The translations under genes and the position numbers were made by a program. Below, piece after piece: positions 1 to 12,200 of a DNA stretch of 64,000 nt. Positions within the stretch are counted from its first letter, which is position 1; every line of letters begins with the position of its first letter. The notes under the pieces are model-generated. The model was given only the letters and a program-made list of their open reading frames with translations, made no database searches and was not told the DNA's origin. The stretch lies in assembly GCA_024803745.1 (NCBI GenBank), contig JANJXV010001821.1, positions 1-64,000 of the forward strand, in the 5' to 3' direction. The stretch is from Megascapheus bottae (Eukaryota; Chordata; Mammalia; Rodentia; Geomyidae).

Positions 1-466
1 TAGGTGTGGGAAGTCATAGAATGGAGAAGTGTGAAGTCATAGAGTGGAGGTCAGTGAAGTCACAGATTCGAGGTCTGTGAAGTCATAGAATGGAGGTGTG
101 TGAAGTCAGAATGTAGGTGTGCGAAGTCATAGAATAGAGGTGTGTGAAGTCACAGTGGAGGTGTGTGAAGTCATAGACTTGAGGTGTGTGAACTCATAGA
201 ATGGAGGTGTGTGATGTCACAATGGAAGTGTGTGAAATCATAGAATGGAGGTGTGTGAAGTCACAGAATGGAAATGTGCGAAGTCATACAATGGAGGTGT
301 GTGAAATCACAGAATGGAGGTGTGTGAAGTCACAGAATGGAGGTGTGTGAAGTCATAGAATGGAGGTGTGTGAAGTCATAGAAATTAGATGTGGGAAGTC
401 ATAGAATGGAGAAGTGTGAAGTCATAGAATGGAGGTCTGTGATGTCATAGAATCGAGGTGTGTGAA
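1..466 (+). repeat. Displaced block, copy 1 (4,617-bp spacing)
   Basis: This stretch matches 4618-5083 almost base for base at a constant offset of 4,617. Shared rare variants include GTGGGAAGTC, GAGAAGTGTGAAG, the CAGATTCGAGG monomer and AAATTAGATG near 384. One difference is TGATGTCA here (212-219) against TGACGTCA at 4829-4836, a C/T change at a CpG. The match ends near 466, where the two copies continue into different monomers. The left end is cut by the window edge, so the block may be longer. Confidence 0.85.
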
Positions 467-2520
467 GTCATAGAATGAAGGTGTGTGAACTCATAGAATG
501 CAGATGTGTGAAGTGTGTGAAGTTACAGAAAGGAGATGTGTGAAGTCATAAAATGGAGGTGTGTGAAGTCATAGAATGTAGGTGTGTGAAGTCATAGAAT
601 GTAGGTGTGTGAAGTCATAGAATGGAGGTGTGTGAAGTCATAAAATGGAGGTGTGTGAACTCATAGAATGGAGGTGTGTGACGTCACAATGGAAGTGTGT
701 GAAGTCATAAAATGGAGGTGTGTGAAGTCACAGAAGGGAAGTGTGTGAAGTCATAACAATGGAGGTGTGTGAAGTCAGAATGGAGGTGTGTGAAGTCACA
801 GAATGGATGTGTGTGAAGTCAAAATGGAGATGTGTGAAGTCAAAGAATGGATGTGTGTGAAGTCATCGAATGGAGGTGTGTGAAGTCATGGAATGGAGCT
901 GTGTGAAGTCACAGAATGGAGGTGTGTGAAGTCAGAATGGAGGTGTGAGAGGTCATAGAACTGAGGTGTGTAAAGTCAGAATGGAGGTGTGTGATGTCAT
1001 AGAATGGAGGAGTGTGAAGTCATAGAATTGTGGTGTGTGAAGTCACAGAATGGAGGTGTGGAAGTCATAGAATGGAGGTGTGTGAAGTCAGAATGAAGGT
1101 GTGTGATGTCACAGAATGGAGGTGTGTGAATTCAGAATGGAGGTGTGTGAAGTCATAGAATGGAGGTGTGTGAAGTCATAGAATGCAGGTGTGTGAAATC
1201 ATATAATGGAGGCGTGTGAAGTCACAGAATGGAGGTCTGTGAATTCAGAATGAAGATGTGTGAAGTCATAGAATTGAAGTGTGCGAAGTCATGAAATGGA
1301 GGTGTGAAGTCACAATGGAGGTGTGTTAAGTCACAGAATGGAGGTGTGTGAAGTCAAAGAGTGGAGGTATGTGAAGTCATAGAATGGAGGTATGTGAAAT
1401 CATAGAATGGAAGTGTTTGAAGTCAGAGAATAGAGGTGTGTGAACTCATAGAATGTAGATGTGTGAAGTGTGTGAATTTACAGAAAGGAGATGTGTGAAG
1501 TCATAAAATGGAGGTGTGTGAAGTCATAGAATGTAGGTGTGTGAAGTCATAGAATGGAGGTGTGTGAAGTCATAGAATGGAGGTGTGTGAACTCATAGAA
1601 TGGAGGTGTGTGAACTCATAGAATGGAGATGTGTGACGTCACAATGGAAGTGTGTGAAGTCATAAAATGGAGGTGTGTGAAGTCACAGAAGGGAAGTGTG
1701 TGAAGTCATACAATGGAGGTGTGTGAAGTCAGAATGGAGTTGTGTGAAGTCACAGAATGGATGTGTGTGACATCAGAATGGAGTTGTGTGAAGTCATAGA
1801 TGGAGGTGTGAGAAATCATAGTATGGAGATGTGTGAAATCGTAGAATGGAGTTTTGTGAAGTCACAGAATGGAGCTGTTTGAATCAGAATTGAAGTGTGT
1901 AAGTAGTAGAATGTAGATCTATGAAGTCATAGAATGGAGGATTGTGAAGTCACCGAAGGGAGGTTTGTGAAGTCATGGAATGGAGATATGTGAAGTCAAA
2001 TTGGAGGGGTGTGAAGTCGGAGAATGTAGGTTTGTGAAGTCATAGAATGGAGGTGTGTGAAGTCAGAATGTAGGTGTGCGAAGTCATAGAATAGAAGTGT
2101 GTGAAGTCAGAGTGGAGGTGTGTGAAGTCATAGAATGGAGGTGTGTGAAGTCATAGAATGGAGGTGTGTGAAATCATAGAATGGAGGTGTGTGAAGTCAC
2201 AGAATGGAGGTGTGTGAAATCAGAATGGAGATGTGTGAAGTCATAGAATTGAAGTGTGCGAAGTCATGAAATAGAGGTGTGTGAAGTCACAATGGAGGTG
2301 TGTTAAGTCACAGAATGGAGGTGTGTGAAGTCAAAGAGTGGAGGTATGTGAAGTCATAGAATGGAGGTATGTGAAATCATAGAATGGAAGTGTTTGAAGT
2401 CATAGAATGAAGGTGTGTGAACTCATAGAATGTAGATGTGTGAAGTGTGTGAAGTTACAGAAAGGAGATGTGTGAAGTCATAGAATGTAGGTGTGTGAAG
2501 TCATAGAATGGAGGTGTGTG
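466..2520 (+). repeat. Higher-order repeat of about 0.96 kb
   Basis: Marker monomers recur about every 0.96-0.98 kb. A 32-bp monomer containing GTGTGAAGT twice in a row lies at 506-523, 1461-1478 (second half changed to GTGTGAATT) and 2438-2455, giving spacings of 955 and 977. The TGACGTCA monomer at 679 recurs at 1634 (955). GAATTGAAGTGTGCG at 1271 recurs at 2246 (975). Pairwise matching is clear for about 466-850 against 1421-1780 and for 1271-1500 against 2246-2475, so this is two units and part of a third. Confidence 0.8.
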
Positions 2521-2540
2521 AAGTCAGTATGGACATGAGT

Positions 2541-2808
2541 GAAGTCAAAAATGTGGTGTGAGAAGTCACAAATGTAGGTGTGTGAAGTCACAGAACCGAG
2601 GTGTATGAAGTCATAGAATGGAGGTGTGTGAAATCATAGAATGGCTTGTGTGAAGTCACAGAATGGAGATGTGTGAAGTCAAAAATGTGGTGTGAGAAGT
2701 AACAAATGTAGGTGTGTGAAGTCACAGAATGCAGGTGTGTGAAGTCATAGAATGGAGGTGTGTGAAAGCATAGAATGGAGGTGTGTGAAGTCACAGAATG
2801 GAGGGGTG
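2541..2808 (+). repeat. 134-bp tandem duplication
   Basis: 2541-2674 and 2675-2808 are tandem copies at an offset of 134. Each begins with the unusual monomer GAAGTCAAAAATGTGGTG followed by GAGAAGT and a shortened CAAATGTAGG unit. The copies differ by several substitutions and small indels. The same marker monomer reappears near 10216, 12890 and 14630, so it is a spread variant and not unique to this place. Confidence 0.75.
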
Positions 2809-3084
2809 TGAAGTCATAGAATGGAGGTGTGTGAAGTCACAGGATGGAGGTGTGTGAAATCACAGAATGGAGGTGTGTGAAGTCACAGAATGGAGGTGTG
2901 TGAAGTCATAGAATTTAGGTGTGTGAAGTGAGAATGGAGCTGTGAAGTCATAGAATGGAGGTGGGTGAAGTCATAGAAATTAGGTGTGGGAAGTCATAGA
3001 ATGGAGAAGTGTGAAGTCATAGAATGGAGGTCTGTGATGTCATAGAATCGAGGTGTGTGAAGTCACAATGTAGGTGTGCGAAGT

Positions 3085-4158
3085 CAATTTGGAGGGGTGT
3101 GAAGTCGGAAAATGGAGGTGTGTGAAATCATAGAATGTAGGTGGGTGAAGTCATAGCATGGAGGTGTATGAAGTCATAGAATGGAGGTGTGTGAAGTCAC
3201 AGAATGGACTGGTATGAAGTCATAGAATGGAGGTGTGTGAAGTCAGAGAATTGAGGTGTTTGAAGTCATATATTGGAGGTGTGTGGAGTCAAAATGGATG
3301 TGTGATCTCATAGAAGTCAGAGTGGAGGTGTGTGAAGTCATAGAATGGAGGTGTGTGTAGTCATAGAATGGAGGTGTGTGAACTCATAGAATGGAGGTGT
3401 GTGACGTCACAATGGAAGTGTGTGAAGACTTAGAATGGAGGTGTGTGAAGTCACAGAATGGAAGTGTGTGAAGTCATACAGTGGAGGTGTGTGAACTCAA
3501 AATGGACGTATGTGAAGTCATAGATGGAGGTGTGTGAAATCATAGGATGGAGTTGTATGAAATCATAGAATGGAGTTTTGTGAAGTCACAGAATGGAGCT
3601 GTGTGAGTCAGAATTGAAGTGAGTAAATCATAGAATGTAGATGTGTGAAGTCATAGAATGGAGGATTGTGAAGTCAACGAAGGGAAGTTTGTGAAGTCAT
3701 GGAATGGAGGTATATGAAGTCAAATTGGAGGTGTGTGAAGTTATAGAATGGAGGTGGGTTAAGACATAGAATGGAGGTGTGTGAAGTCACAGAATGGAAG
3801 TGTGTGAAGTCACAGAATGGAAGTGTGTGAAGTCACAGAATGGAGGTGAGTGAAGTCAGAGAATTGAGGTGTGTGAACTCAGAATGGAGGTGTGTGAAGT
3901 CATAGAATGGAAGTGTGTGAAGTCACAGAATGGAGGTGTGTGAAGTCACAGAAAGGAGGTGTGTGAAGTCACAGAATGGGGGTGTGTGAACTCAGAATGG
4001 AGGTGTGTGAAGTCACAGAATGGAGGTGTGTGAAGTCATAGAATGGAAGTGTGTGAAGTCATAGAATGGAGGTGCGTGAAGTCAGAATGGAGGTGTGTGA
4101 ACGCAGAATGGAGGTGTGTGAAGTCACAGAATGGAAGTTTGTGAAGTCATAGAATGGA
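3085..4158 (+). repeat. 1.07-kb block, copy A (2.33-kb spacing)
   Basis: The block matches 5421-6487 at an offset that drifts from 2,336 to 2,329 through small indels. Shared markers are CAATTTGGAGGGG at the start, the GGACTGG monomer near 3206, a TGAGTCA monomer at 3604, GGGTTAAGACATAG near 3757 and GAACGCAG near 4100. Divergence is moderate, with indels near 3301-3320 and a changed monomer near 6107. Confidence 0.8.
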
Positions 4159-4920
4159 GGTGTGTAAAATCATAGAATGGAGGTGTGTGAACTTATAGGA
4201 TGGAGGTGGGTGACGTCACAACGGAAGTGTGTTGACACATAGAATGGAGGTGTGTGAAGTCACAGAATTGAGCTGTGTGAGTCAGAATTGAAGTCATAGA
4301 ATGTAGACATGTGAAGTCATAGAATGGAGGATTGTGAAGTCATCGAAGGGAGGTTTGTGAAGTCATGGAATGGAGGTATGTGAAGTCAAATTGGAGGGGT
4401 GTGAAGTCGGAGAATGGAGGTGTGTGAAGTCATAGAATGGAGCTGTGTTAAGTCACAGAATGGAGGTGTTTGAAATCATAGAATGGAGGTGTGTGAAGTC
4501 ACAGAATGGAGGTGTGTGAAGTCAGAATGGAGGTGTGTCAAGTCATAGAATAGAGGTGTGTGACCTCAGAATGTAGGGGTGAAGTCATGGAATGGAGGAG
4601 GGTGAAGTCATAGAAATTAGGTGTGGGAAGTCATAGAATGGAGAAGTGTGAAGTCATAGAGTGGAGGTCAGTGAAGTCACAGATTCGAGGTCTGTGAAGT
4701 CATAGAATGGAGGTGTGTGAAGTCAGAATGTAGGTGTGCGAAGTCATAGAATAGAGGTGTGTGAAGTCACAGTGGAGGTGTGTGAAGTCATAGACTTGAG
4801 GTGTGTGAACTCATAGAATGGAGGTGTGTGACGTCACAATGGAAGTGTGTGAAATCATAGAATGGAGGTGTGTGAAGTCACAGAATGGAAATGTGCGAAG
4901 TCATACAATGGAGGTGTGTG
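4159..4920 (+). repeat. 0.76-kb block, copy A (2.71-2.76-kb spacing)
   Basis: It pairs with 6868-7675. The offset is 2,709 at the TGTAAAATCA marker (4163 and 6872) and at TGACGTCA (4211 and 6920), then 2,755 after a gain of about two monomers in the later copy. The block includes the GTGTGGGAAG and CAGATTCGAGG monomers. Its 3' part overlaps the block at 4618-5083 that also matches the window start. Confidence 0.8.
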
Positions 4921-5083
4921 AAATCACAGAATGGAGGTGTGTGAAGTCACAGAATGGAGGTGTGTGAAGTCATAGAATGGAGGTGTGTGAAGTCATAGAA
5001 ATTAGATGTGGGAAGTCATAGAATGGAGAAGTGTGAAGTCATAGAATGGAGGTCTGTGATGTCATAGAATCGAGGTGTGTGAA
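4618..5083 (+). repeat. Displaced block, copy 2 (4,617-bp spacing)
   Basis: This is the partner of 1-466, with the same run of marker monomers. It ends where CGAGGTGTGTGAAGTC is followed by CACAATGTAGG here but by ATAGAATGAAGG at the window start. A short related run also occurs near 2980-3080. It keeps the palindrome TGACGTCA at 4829-4836, which has become TGATGTCA in the partner. Confidence 0.85.
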
Positions 5084-5420
5084 GTCACAATGTAGGTGTG
5101 CGAAGTCATAGAATAGAAGTCTGTGAAGTCAGAATGGAGGTGTGTAAAGTCACAGAATGGAAGTGTGTAGAGTCATATAATGGAGGTGTGTGAACTGAGA
5201 ATGGAGGTGTGTGAAATCACAGATGGAGGTGTGTGAAGTCATAGTATGGAGATGTGTGAAATCATAGAATGGAGTTTTGTGAAGTCACAGAATGGAGCTG
5301 TGTGAGTCAGAATTGAGTTTTGTGAAGTCATAGAATGTAGATGTGTGAAGTCATAGAATGGAGGATTGTGAAGTCAACGAAGGGAGGTTTGTGAAGTCAT
5401 AGAATGGAGTTTTGTGAAGT

Positions 5421-6487
5421 CAATTTGGAGGGGTGTGAAGTCGGAGAATGGAGGTGTGTGAAGTCATAGAATGGAGGTGGGTGAAGTCATAGCATGGAGG
5501 TGTATGAAGTCATAGAATGGAGGTGTGTGAAGAAACAGAATGGACTGGTATGAAGTCATAGAATGGAGGTGTGTGAACTCAGAGAATTGAGGTGTTTGAA
5601 GTCATATATTGGAGGTGTGTGGAGTCAAAATGGATGTGTGATCTCATAGAATGTAGGTGTGTGAAGTCATAGAATGGAGGTGTGTGAAGTCATAGAATGG
5701 AGGTGTGTGAACTCATAGAATGGAGGTGTGTGACGTCACAATGGAAGTGTTTGAAGACATAGAATGGAGGTGTGTGAAGTCACAGAATGGAAGTGTGTGA
5801 AGTCATACAATTGAGGTGTGTGAACTCAAAATGGACGTATGTGAAGTCATAGATGGAGGTGTGTGAAATCATAGTATGGAGTTGTGTGATATCATAGAAT
5901 GGAGTTTTGTGAAGTCACAGAATGGAGCTGTGTGAGTCAGAATTGAAGTGAGTAAGTCATAGAATGTAGATGTGTGAAGTCATAGAATGGAGGATTGTGA
6001 AGTCAACGAAGGGAAGTTTGTGAAGTCATGGAATGGAGGTATATGAAGTCAAATTGGAGGTGTGTGAAGTTATAGAATGGAGGTGGGTTAAGACATAGAA
6101 TGGAGGTGAAAGAAGTCATAGAATGGAGGTGTGTGAAGTCACAGAATGGAAGTGTGTGAAGTCACAGAATGGAGGTGTGTGAAGTCACAGAATGGAGGTG
6201 TGTGAACTCAGAATGGAGGTGTGTGAAGTCATAGAATGGAAGTGTGTGAAGTCACAGAATGGAGGTGTGTGAAGTCACAGAAAGGAGGTGTGTGAAGTCA
6301 CAGAATGGGGGTGAGTGAACTCAGAATGGAGGTGTGTGAAGTCACAGAATGGAGGTGTGTGAAGTCATAGAATGGAAGTGTGTGAAGTCATAGAATGGAG
6401 GTGCGTGAAGTCAGAATGGAGGTGTGTGAACGCAGAATGGAGGTGTGTGAAGTCACAGAATGGAAGTTTGTGAAGTCATAGAATGGA
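5421..6487 (+). repeat. 1.07-kb block, copy B (2.33-kb spacing)
   Basis: This is the partner of 3085-4158. It carries the same GGACTGG monomer (5542), a TGAGTCA monomer (5933), GGGTTAAGACATAG (from 6083) and GAACGCAG (near 6429). It keeps TGACGTCA at 5731-5738, matching 3402-3409. After about 6487 the sequence no longer follows 4159 onward. Confidence 0.8.
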
Positions 6488-6867
6488 GGTGTGTGAAGTC
6501 ATAGAATGGATGTTTCTGAAGTAAGAATGAAGGTGTGTGAAGTCATAGAATGGAGGTGGGTGAACTCATAGAATGGAGGTGTGTGAAGTCACACAATGGA
6601 GGTGTGTGAAATCAGAATGGAGGTGTGTAGTCATAGATTGGAGGTGGGTGAAGTCATAGAAAGGAGGTGTGGGAAGTCATAGAATGGAGGAGTGTGAAGT
6701 CATAGAGTGCAGGTGAGTGAACTCACAGATTGGAGGTCAGTGAAGTCAGAGAATGTAGGTGTGTGATGTCAGAATGGAGGTGTGCAAAGTCAAAGATTAG
6801 AGGTGTGTGAAGTCAGAATGGAGGTGTGTGAATTCATAGATGGAGTTGTGTGAAGTCATAGTATGGA

Positions 6868-7675
6868 GGTGTGTAAAATCATAGCATGGAGGTGTGTGAA
6901 CTCATAGGATGGAGGAGGGTGACGTCACAATGGAAGTGTGTGGACACATAGAATGGAGGTGTGTGAAGTCACAGAATTGAGCTGTGTGAGTCAGAATTGA
7001 AGTCATAGAATATAGACATGTGAAGTCATAGAATGGAGGATTGTGAAGTCACCGAAGGGAGGTTTGTGAAGTCATGGAATGGAGGTATGTGAAGTCAAAT
7101 TGGAGGGGTGTGAAGTCGGAGAATGGAGGTGTGTGAAGTCATAGAATGGAGCTGTGTGAAGTCACAGAATGGAGGTGTGTGAAGTCATAGAATGGAGGTG
7201 TGTGAAGTCACAGAATGGAGGTGTTTGAAATCATAGAATGGAGGTGTGTGAAGTCACAGAATGGAGGTGTGTGAAGTCAGAATGGAGGTGTGTCAAGTCA
7301 TAGAATAGAGGTGTGTGAACTCAGAATGGAGGGGTGAAGTCATGGAATGGAGGTGGGTGAAGTCATAGAAATTAGGTGTGGGAAGTCATAGAATGGAGAA
7401 GTGTGAAGTCATAGAGTGGAGGTCAGTGAAGTCAGAGATTCGAGGTCTGTGAAGTCATAGAATGGAGGTGTGTGAAGTCAGAATGTAAGTGTGCGAAGTC
7501 ATAGAATAGAGGTGTGTGAAGTCAGACTGGAGGTTTGTGAAGTCATAGAATTGAGGTGTGTGAACTCATAGAATGGAGGTGTGTGACGTCACAATGGAAG
7601 TGTGTGAAATCATAGAATAGAGGTGTGTGAAGTTACAGAATGGAAGTGTGGGAAGTCATACAATGGAGGTGTGTG
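6868..7675 (+). repeat. 0.81-kb block, copy B (2.71-2.76-kb spacing)
   Basis: This is the partner of 4159-4920. It contains about two extra monomers near 7150-7240 that account for the change in offset from 2,709 to 2,755. TGACGTCA occurs at 6920 and 7584, at the positions expected from 4211 and 4829. Confidence 0.78.
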
Positions 7676-9299
7676 AAGTCAGAATGGAGGTGTCTGAAGT
7701 CACAGAATGGAGGTGTGTGAACTCAGAATTCAGGTGTGTGAAGTCATAGATGGAGGTGTGTGAACTCATAGTATAGAGATGTGTGAAATCATAGAATGGA
7801 GTATTGTGAAGTCACAGAATGAAGGTGTGTGAGTCAGAATTGAGGTGTGTGAAGTCATAGAATGTAGATGTGTGAAGTCATAGAATGGAGGATTGTGAAG
7901 TCACCCAAGGGAGGTTTGTGAAGTCATAGAATGGAGATATGTGAAGTCAAATTGGAGGGTTGTGAAGTCGGAGAATAGAGGTGTTTGAAGTCATAGAATG
8001 GAGGTGGGTGAAGTCGTAGAATGGAGGTGTATGAAGTCATAGAATGGAGGTGTGTGAAGTCACAGAATGGACGGGTATGAAGTCATAGAATGGAGGTGTG
8101 TTAAGTCAGAGAATTAAGGTGTTTGAAGTCATATATTGGAGGTGTGTGAAGTCAAAATGGATGTGTGAACTTATAGAATGTAGGCGTGTCAAGTCATAGA
8201 ATGTAGGTGTGTGAAGTCATAGAATGGAGGTGTGTGAAGTCAGAGAATGGACGTGTGTGAAGTCATAGAATGGAGGTGTGAGAAGTCATAGACTGGAGGT
8301 GTGTGAACTCAGAATGAAGGTGTGTGAAGTCACCGAATGGAGGTGTGTGAAGTCATAGAATGGAAGTGGGTGAAGTCATAGAATGGACGTGTGTGAAGTC
8401 AGAATTGAGGTGTGTGAAGTCACCGAATTGAGTTGTGTGAACACAGTATGGAGGTGTGTGAAGTCACAGAATGGATGTCTGTGAAGGCATAGAATGGAGG
8501 TGTGTGAGGTCGTAGAATGGATGTTTCTGAAGTAAGAATGAAGGTGTGTGAAATTATAGAATGGAGGCGTGTGAAATCATAGAATGGAGGTGTCTGAAGT
8601 CACAGAATGGAAGTGTGTGAAGTCAGAATGGAGGTGTGAAGTCATAGAATGAAGGTGGGTGAAGTCATAGAAAGGAGGTGTGGGAAGTCATAGAATGGAG
8701 GAGTGTGAAGTCATAGAATGGAGGTGAGTGAAGTCACAGATTCGAGGTTGTGAAGTCATAGAATGGAGGTGTGTGATGTCAGAATGGAGGTGTGCAAAGT
8801 CATAGAATAGAGGTTTGTGAAGTCAGAATGGAGATGTGTGAAGTCATAGAATGGAGGTGTGTGAAGTCAAAGAATGGAGGTATGTGAAGTCACAGAATGG
8901 AGGTCTGTGAAGTCCCAGAATGGAGGTGTGTGAACTCAGAATGTATGTGTGTAAAGTCACAGAATGGAGGTGTGTGAAAGGAAAATGGAGGTGTGTGACA
9001 TCGTAAAATGGAGGTGTGTGAAGTCATAGAATGGAGGTGTGTGAAATCATAGAATGGATGTAGGTGAAGTCACAGAATGGAGGTGTGTAAAGTCACAGAA
9101 TGGAGGTTTGTGAAGTCATAGAATGGAGGTATGTGAAGTCAAATTGGAGGGGTGTGAATTCGGAGAATGGAGGTGTGTGAAGTCACAGAATGGATGGGTA
9201 TGAAGTCATAGAATGAGGTGTGTGAAGTCACAGAATTGAAGTGTTTGAAGTCATATATTGGAGGTGTGTGAATTCAGAATGGCAGTGTGTGAAGTCACA
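7676..9299 (+). repeat. Diverged satellite without a traced close copy
   Basis: The stretch holds ordinary 21-23-bp monomers with many private substitutions. Parts of 7,750-8,200 resemble 5,200-5,650 and 13,250-13,700 (TGAGTCA monomer, CCAAGGGAGG, GGAGGGTTGTGAAGTCGG, GACGGGTATG), and 8,420-8,560 resembles 20,720-20,840 (GAACACAGTATGG). The resemblance is looser than in the dated blocks, so these may be older copies. No gene or other element is visible. Confidence 0.7.
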
Positions 9300-12200
9300 G
9301 AATGGAGGTTTGCGAAGTCATAGAATGGAGGTGTGTGAAGTCATAGAATGGATGTTTCTGAATTAAGAATGAAGATGTGTGAAGTTATAGAATGGAGGTG
9401 TGTGAAGACAAAATGGTGGTGTGTGAACTCATAGAATGGATGTGTGTGAACTCATAGAATGGAGGTGTGTGAAGTCACAGAATGGAGGTGTGTGAAATCA
9501 AAGAATGGAGGTGTGTGAAGTCACAGAATGGAGGTGTGTGAAGTCACAGAATGGAGGTGTGTGAAGTCACAGGAAATGGAGGTGTGTGAAGTCAAAATGG
9601 AGGTGTGTGAAGTCACATAATGGAGGTGTGTGAACTCAGAATGGCGGTGTTTGAAGTCATAGATGGAGGTGTGTGAAGTCATAGTATGGAGGTGTGTGAA
9701 ATCATAGAATGGAGTTTTGTGAAGTCACAAAATTGAGCTGCGTGAAGTTAGAATGGATGTATGTGAAGTCATAGAATGGAGGTGTGTGAAGTCAGAATGG
9801 AGGTGTGTGAACTCATAGAATGGAGGTGTGTGTAGTTACAATGGAGGTGTGTGAAGTCATAGAATGGAGGTGTGTGAAGTCACAGAATGGAGGTGTGTGA
9901 AGTTATAGAATGGAGGTGTGTGAAGTCATACAATGGATGTTTGTGAAGTAAGAATGAAGGTGTGTGAAGTCATAGACTGGAGCTGTGTGAAGTCTGAATG
10001 GAGGTGTGTGAAGTTATAGAATGGTGTTGTGTGAAGTCATGGAATGGAGTTGCGTGAAGTCATAGAATGGAGGTTTGTGAAGTCAAACAACAGTGGTGTG
10101 TGAAGTCACAGAATGGAGGTGTGTGAAGTCACAGAATGGAAGTGTGTGAAGTCAAAAAGCAGGTGTGTGAAGTCAAAGAATGGAGGTGTGTGAAGTCACA
10201 GAATGGAGATATGTGAAGTCAAAAATGTGGTGTGAGAAGTCACAAATGTAGGTGTGTGATGTCACAGAATGAATGTGTGTGAAGTCATAGAATGGAGGTG
10301 TGTGAAATCATAGAATGGGAGGTGAGTGAAGTCACAGAATGGAGATGTGTGATGTCAGAATGGAGGTATGTGAAGTCATAGAATGGAGGTGTGTGAAGTG
10401 AGAATGGAGCTGTGAAGTCATAGAATGGAGGTGGGTGAAGTCATAGAAATTAGGTGTGGGAAGCCATAGAATGGAGAAGTGTGAAGTCATAGAATGGAGG
10501 TCTGTGAAGCCATAGAATGGAGGTGTGTTAATTCAGAATGTAGGTATGAGAAGTCATAGAATAGAAGTGTGTGAAGTCAGGATGGAGGTGTGTGTAGTCA
10601 TAGAATGGTGGTGTGTGAAGTCACAGAATGGAAGTGTGTGATGTCATACAATGGAGGTGTGTGAACTCAGAATGGAGGTTTGCGAAGTCATAGAATGGAG
10701 GGTTGTGAAGTCATAGAATGGATGTTTCTGAATTAAGAATGAAGATGTGTGAAGTCATAGAATGGAGGTGTGTGAAGACAAAATTGTGGTGTGTGAACTC
10801 ATAGAATGGATGTGTATGAACTCATAGAATGGAGGTGTGTGAACTCCTGGAATGCAGGTGTGTGCAATCAAAGAATAGAGGTGTGTGAAGTCAAAAAATG
10901 GTAGTGTGTGAAGTCACAGAATGGAGGTTTGTGAAGTCAAAATGGACGTGTGTGAAGTCACAGAATGGAGGTGTGTGAACTCAGAATGGAGGTGTGTGAA
11001 GTCATAGATGGAGGTGTGTGAAGTCATAGTATGGAGGTGTGTGAAATCATAGAATGAAGTTTTGTGAAGTCACAGAATTGAGCTGTGTGAAGTCAGAATG
11101 AAGGTGTGTGAAGTCATAGAATGGAGGTGTGTGAAGTCAGAAGGGAGGTGTGTGAACTCATAGAATGGAGGTGTGTGTAGTTACAATGGAGGTGTGTGAA
11201 GTCATAGAATGGAGGTGTGTGAAGTCACAGAATGGAGGTGTGTGAAGTTATAGAATGGAGGTGTGTGAAGTCATAGAATGTATGTTTGTGAAGTAAGAAT
11301 GAAGGTGTGTGAAGTCATAGAATGGAGCTGTGTGAAGTCAGAATGGAGGTGTGTGAAGTCATAGAATGGAGTTGTGTGAAGTCATGGAATGGAGTTGTGT
11401 GAAGTCATAGAATGGAGGTGTGTGAAGTGAAACAATAGAGGTGTGTGAAGTCACAGAATGGAGGTGTGTGAAGTCACAGAATGGAAGTGTGTGAAGTCAA
11501 AAAGGAGGTGTGTGAAGTCACAGAATGGAGGTGTGTGAAGTCATAGAATGGAGGTGTGTGAAGTGACAGAATGGAGGTTTGTGAAGTCATAGAATGGAGG
11601 TGTGTGAAGTCACAGAATGGAGGTGTGTGAAATCACAGAATGGAGGTGTGTGAAGTCACAGAATGGAGGTTTGTGAAGTCAGAATTGAGGTGTGTGAAGT
11701 CATAGAATGGAGGCGTGTGAAGTGAGAATGGAGGTGTGAAGTCATAGAATGGAGGTGGGTGAAGTCATAGAAATTAGGTATGGGAAGTCATAGAATGGAG
11801 AAATGTGCAGTCATAGAAAGGAGGTCTGTGAAGTCATAGAATGGAGGTGTGTTAAGTCAGAATGTAGGTGTGCGAAGTCATAGAATAGAAGTGTGTGAAG
11901 TCAGAATGGAGGTGTGTGTAGTCATAGAATGGAGGTGTGTGAAGTCACCGAATGGAAGTGTGTGAAGTCATACAATGGAGGTGTGTGAATTCAGAATGGA
12001 GGTTTGCGAAGTCATAGAATGGAGGGGTGTGAAGTCATAGAATGGATGTTTCTGAATTAAGAATGAAGATGTGTGAAGTCATAGAATGGAGGTGTGTGAA
12101 GACAAAATTGTGGTGTGTGAACTCATAGAATGGATGTGTGTGAACTCATAGAATGGAGGTGTGTGAAGTCGTGGAATGGAGGTGTGTGAAATCAAAGAAA

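Noticed and set aside
2588..2794. Open frame of 68 codons on the minus strand
   Set aside because: Its product is the complementary satellite read as a 23-residue repeat rich in H, T, F and S. It lies inside the 134-bp duplication and ends at stops made by ordinary monomer indels.
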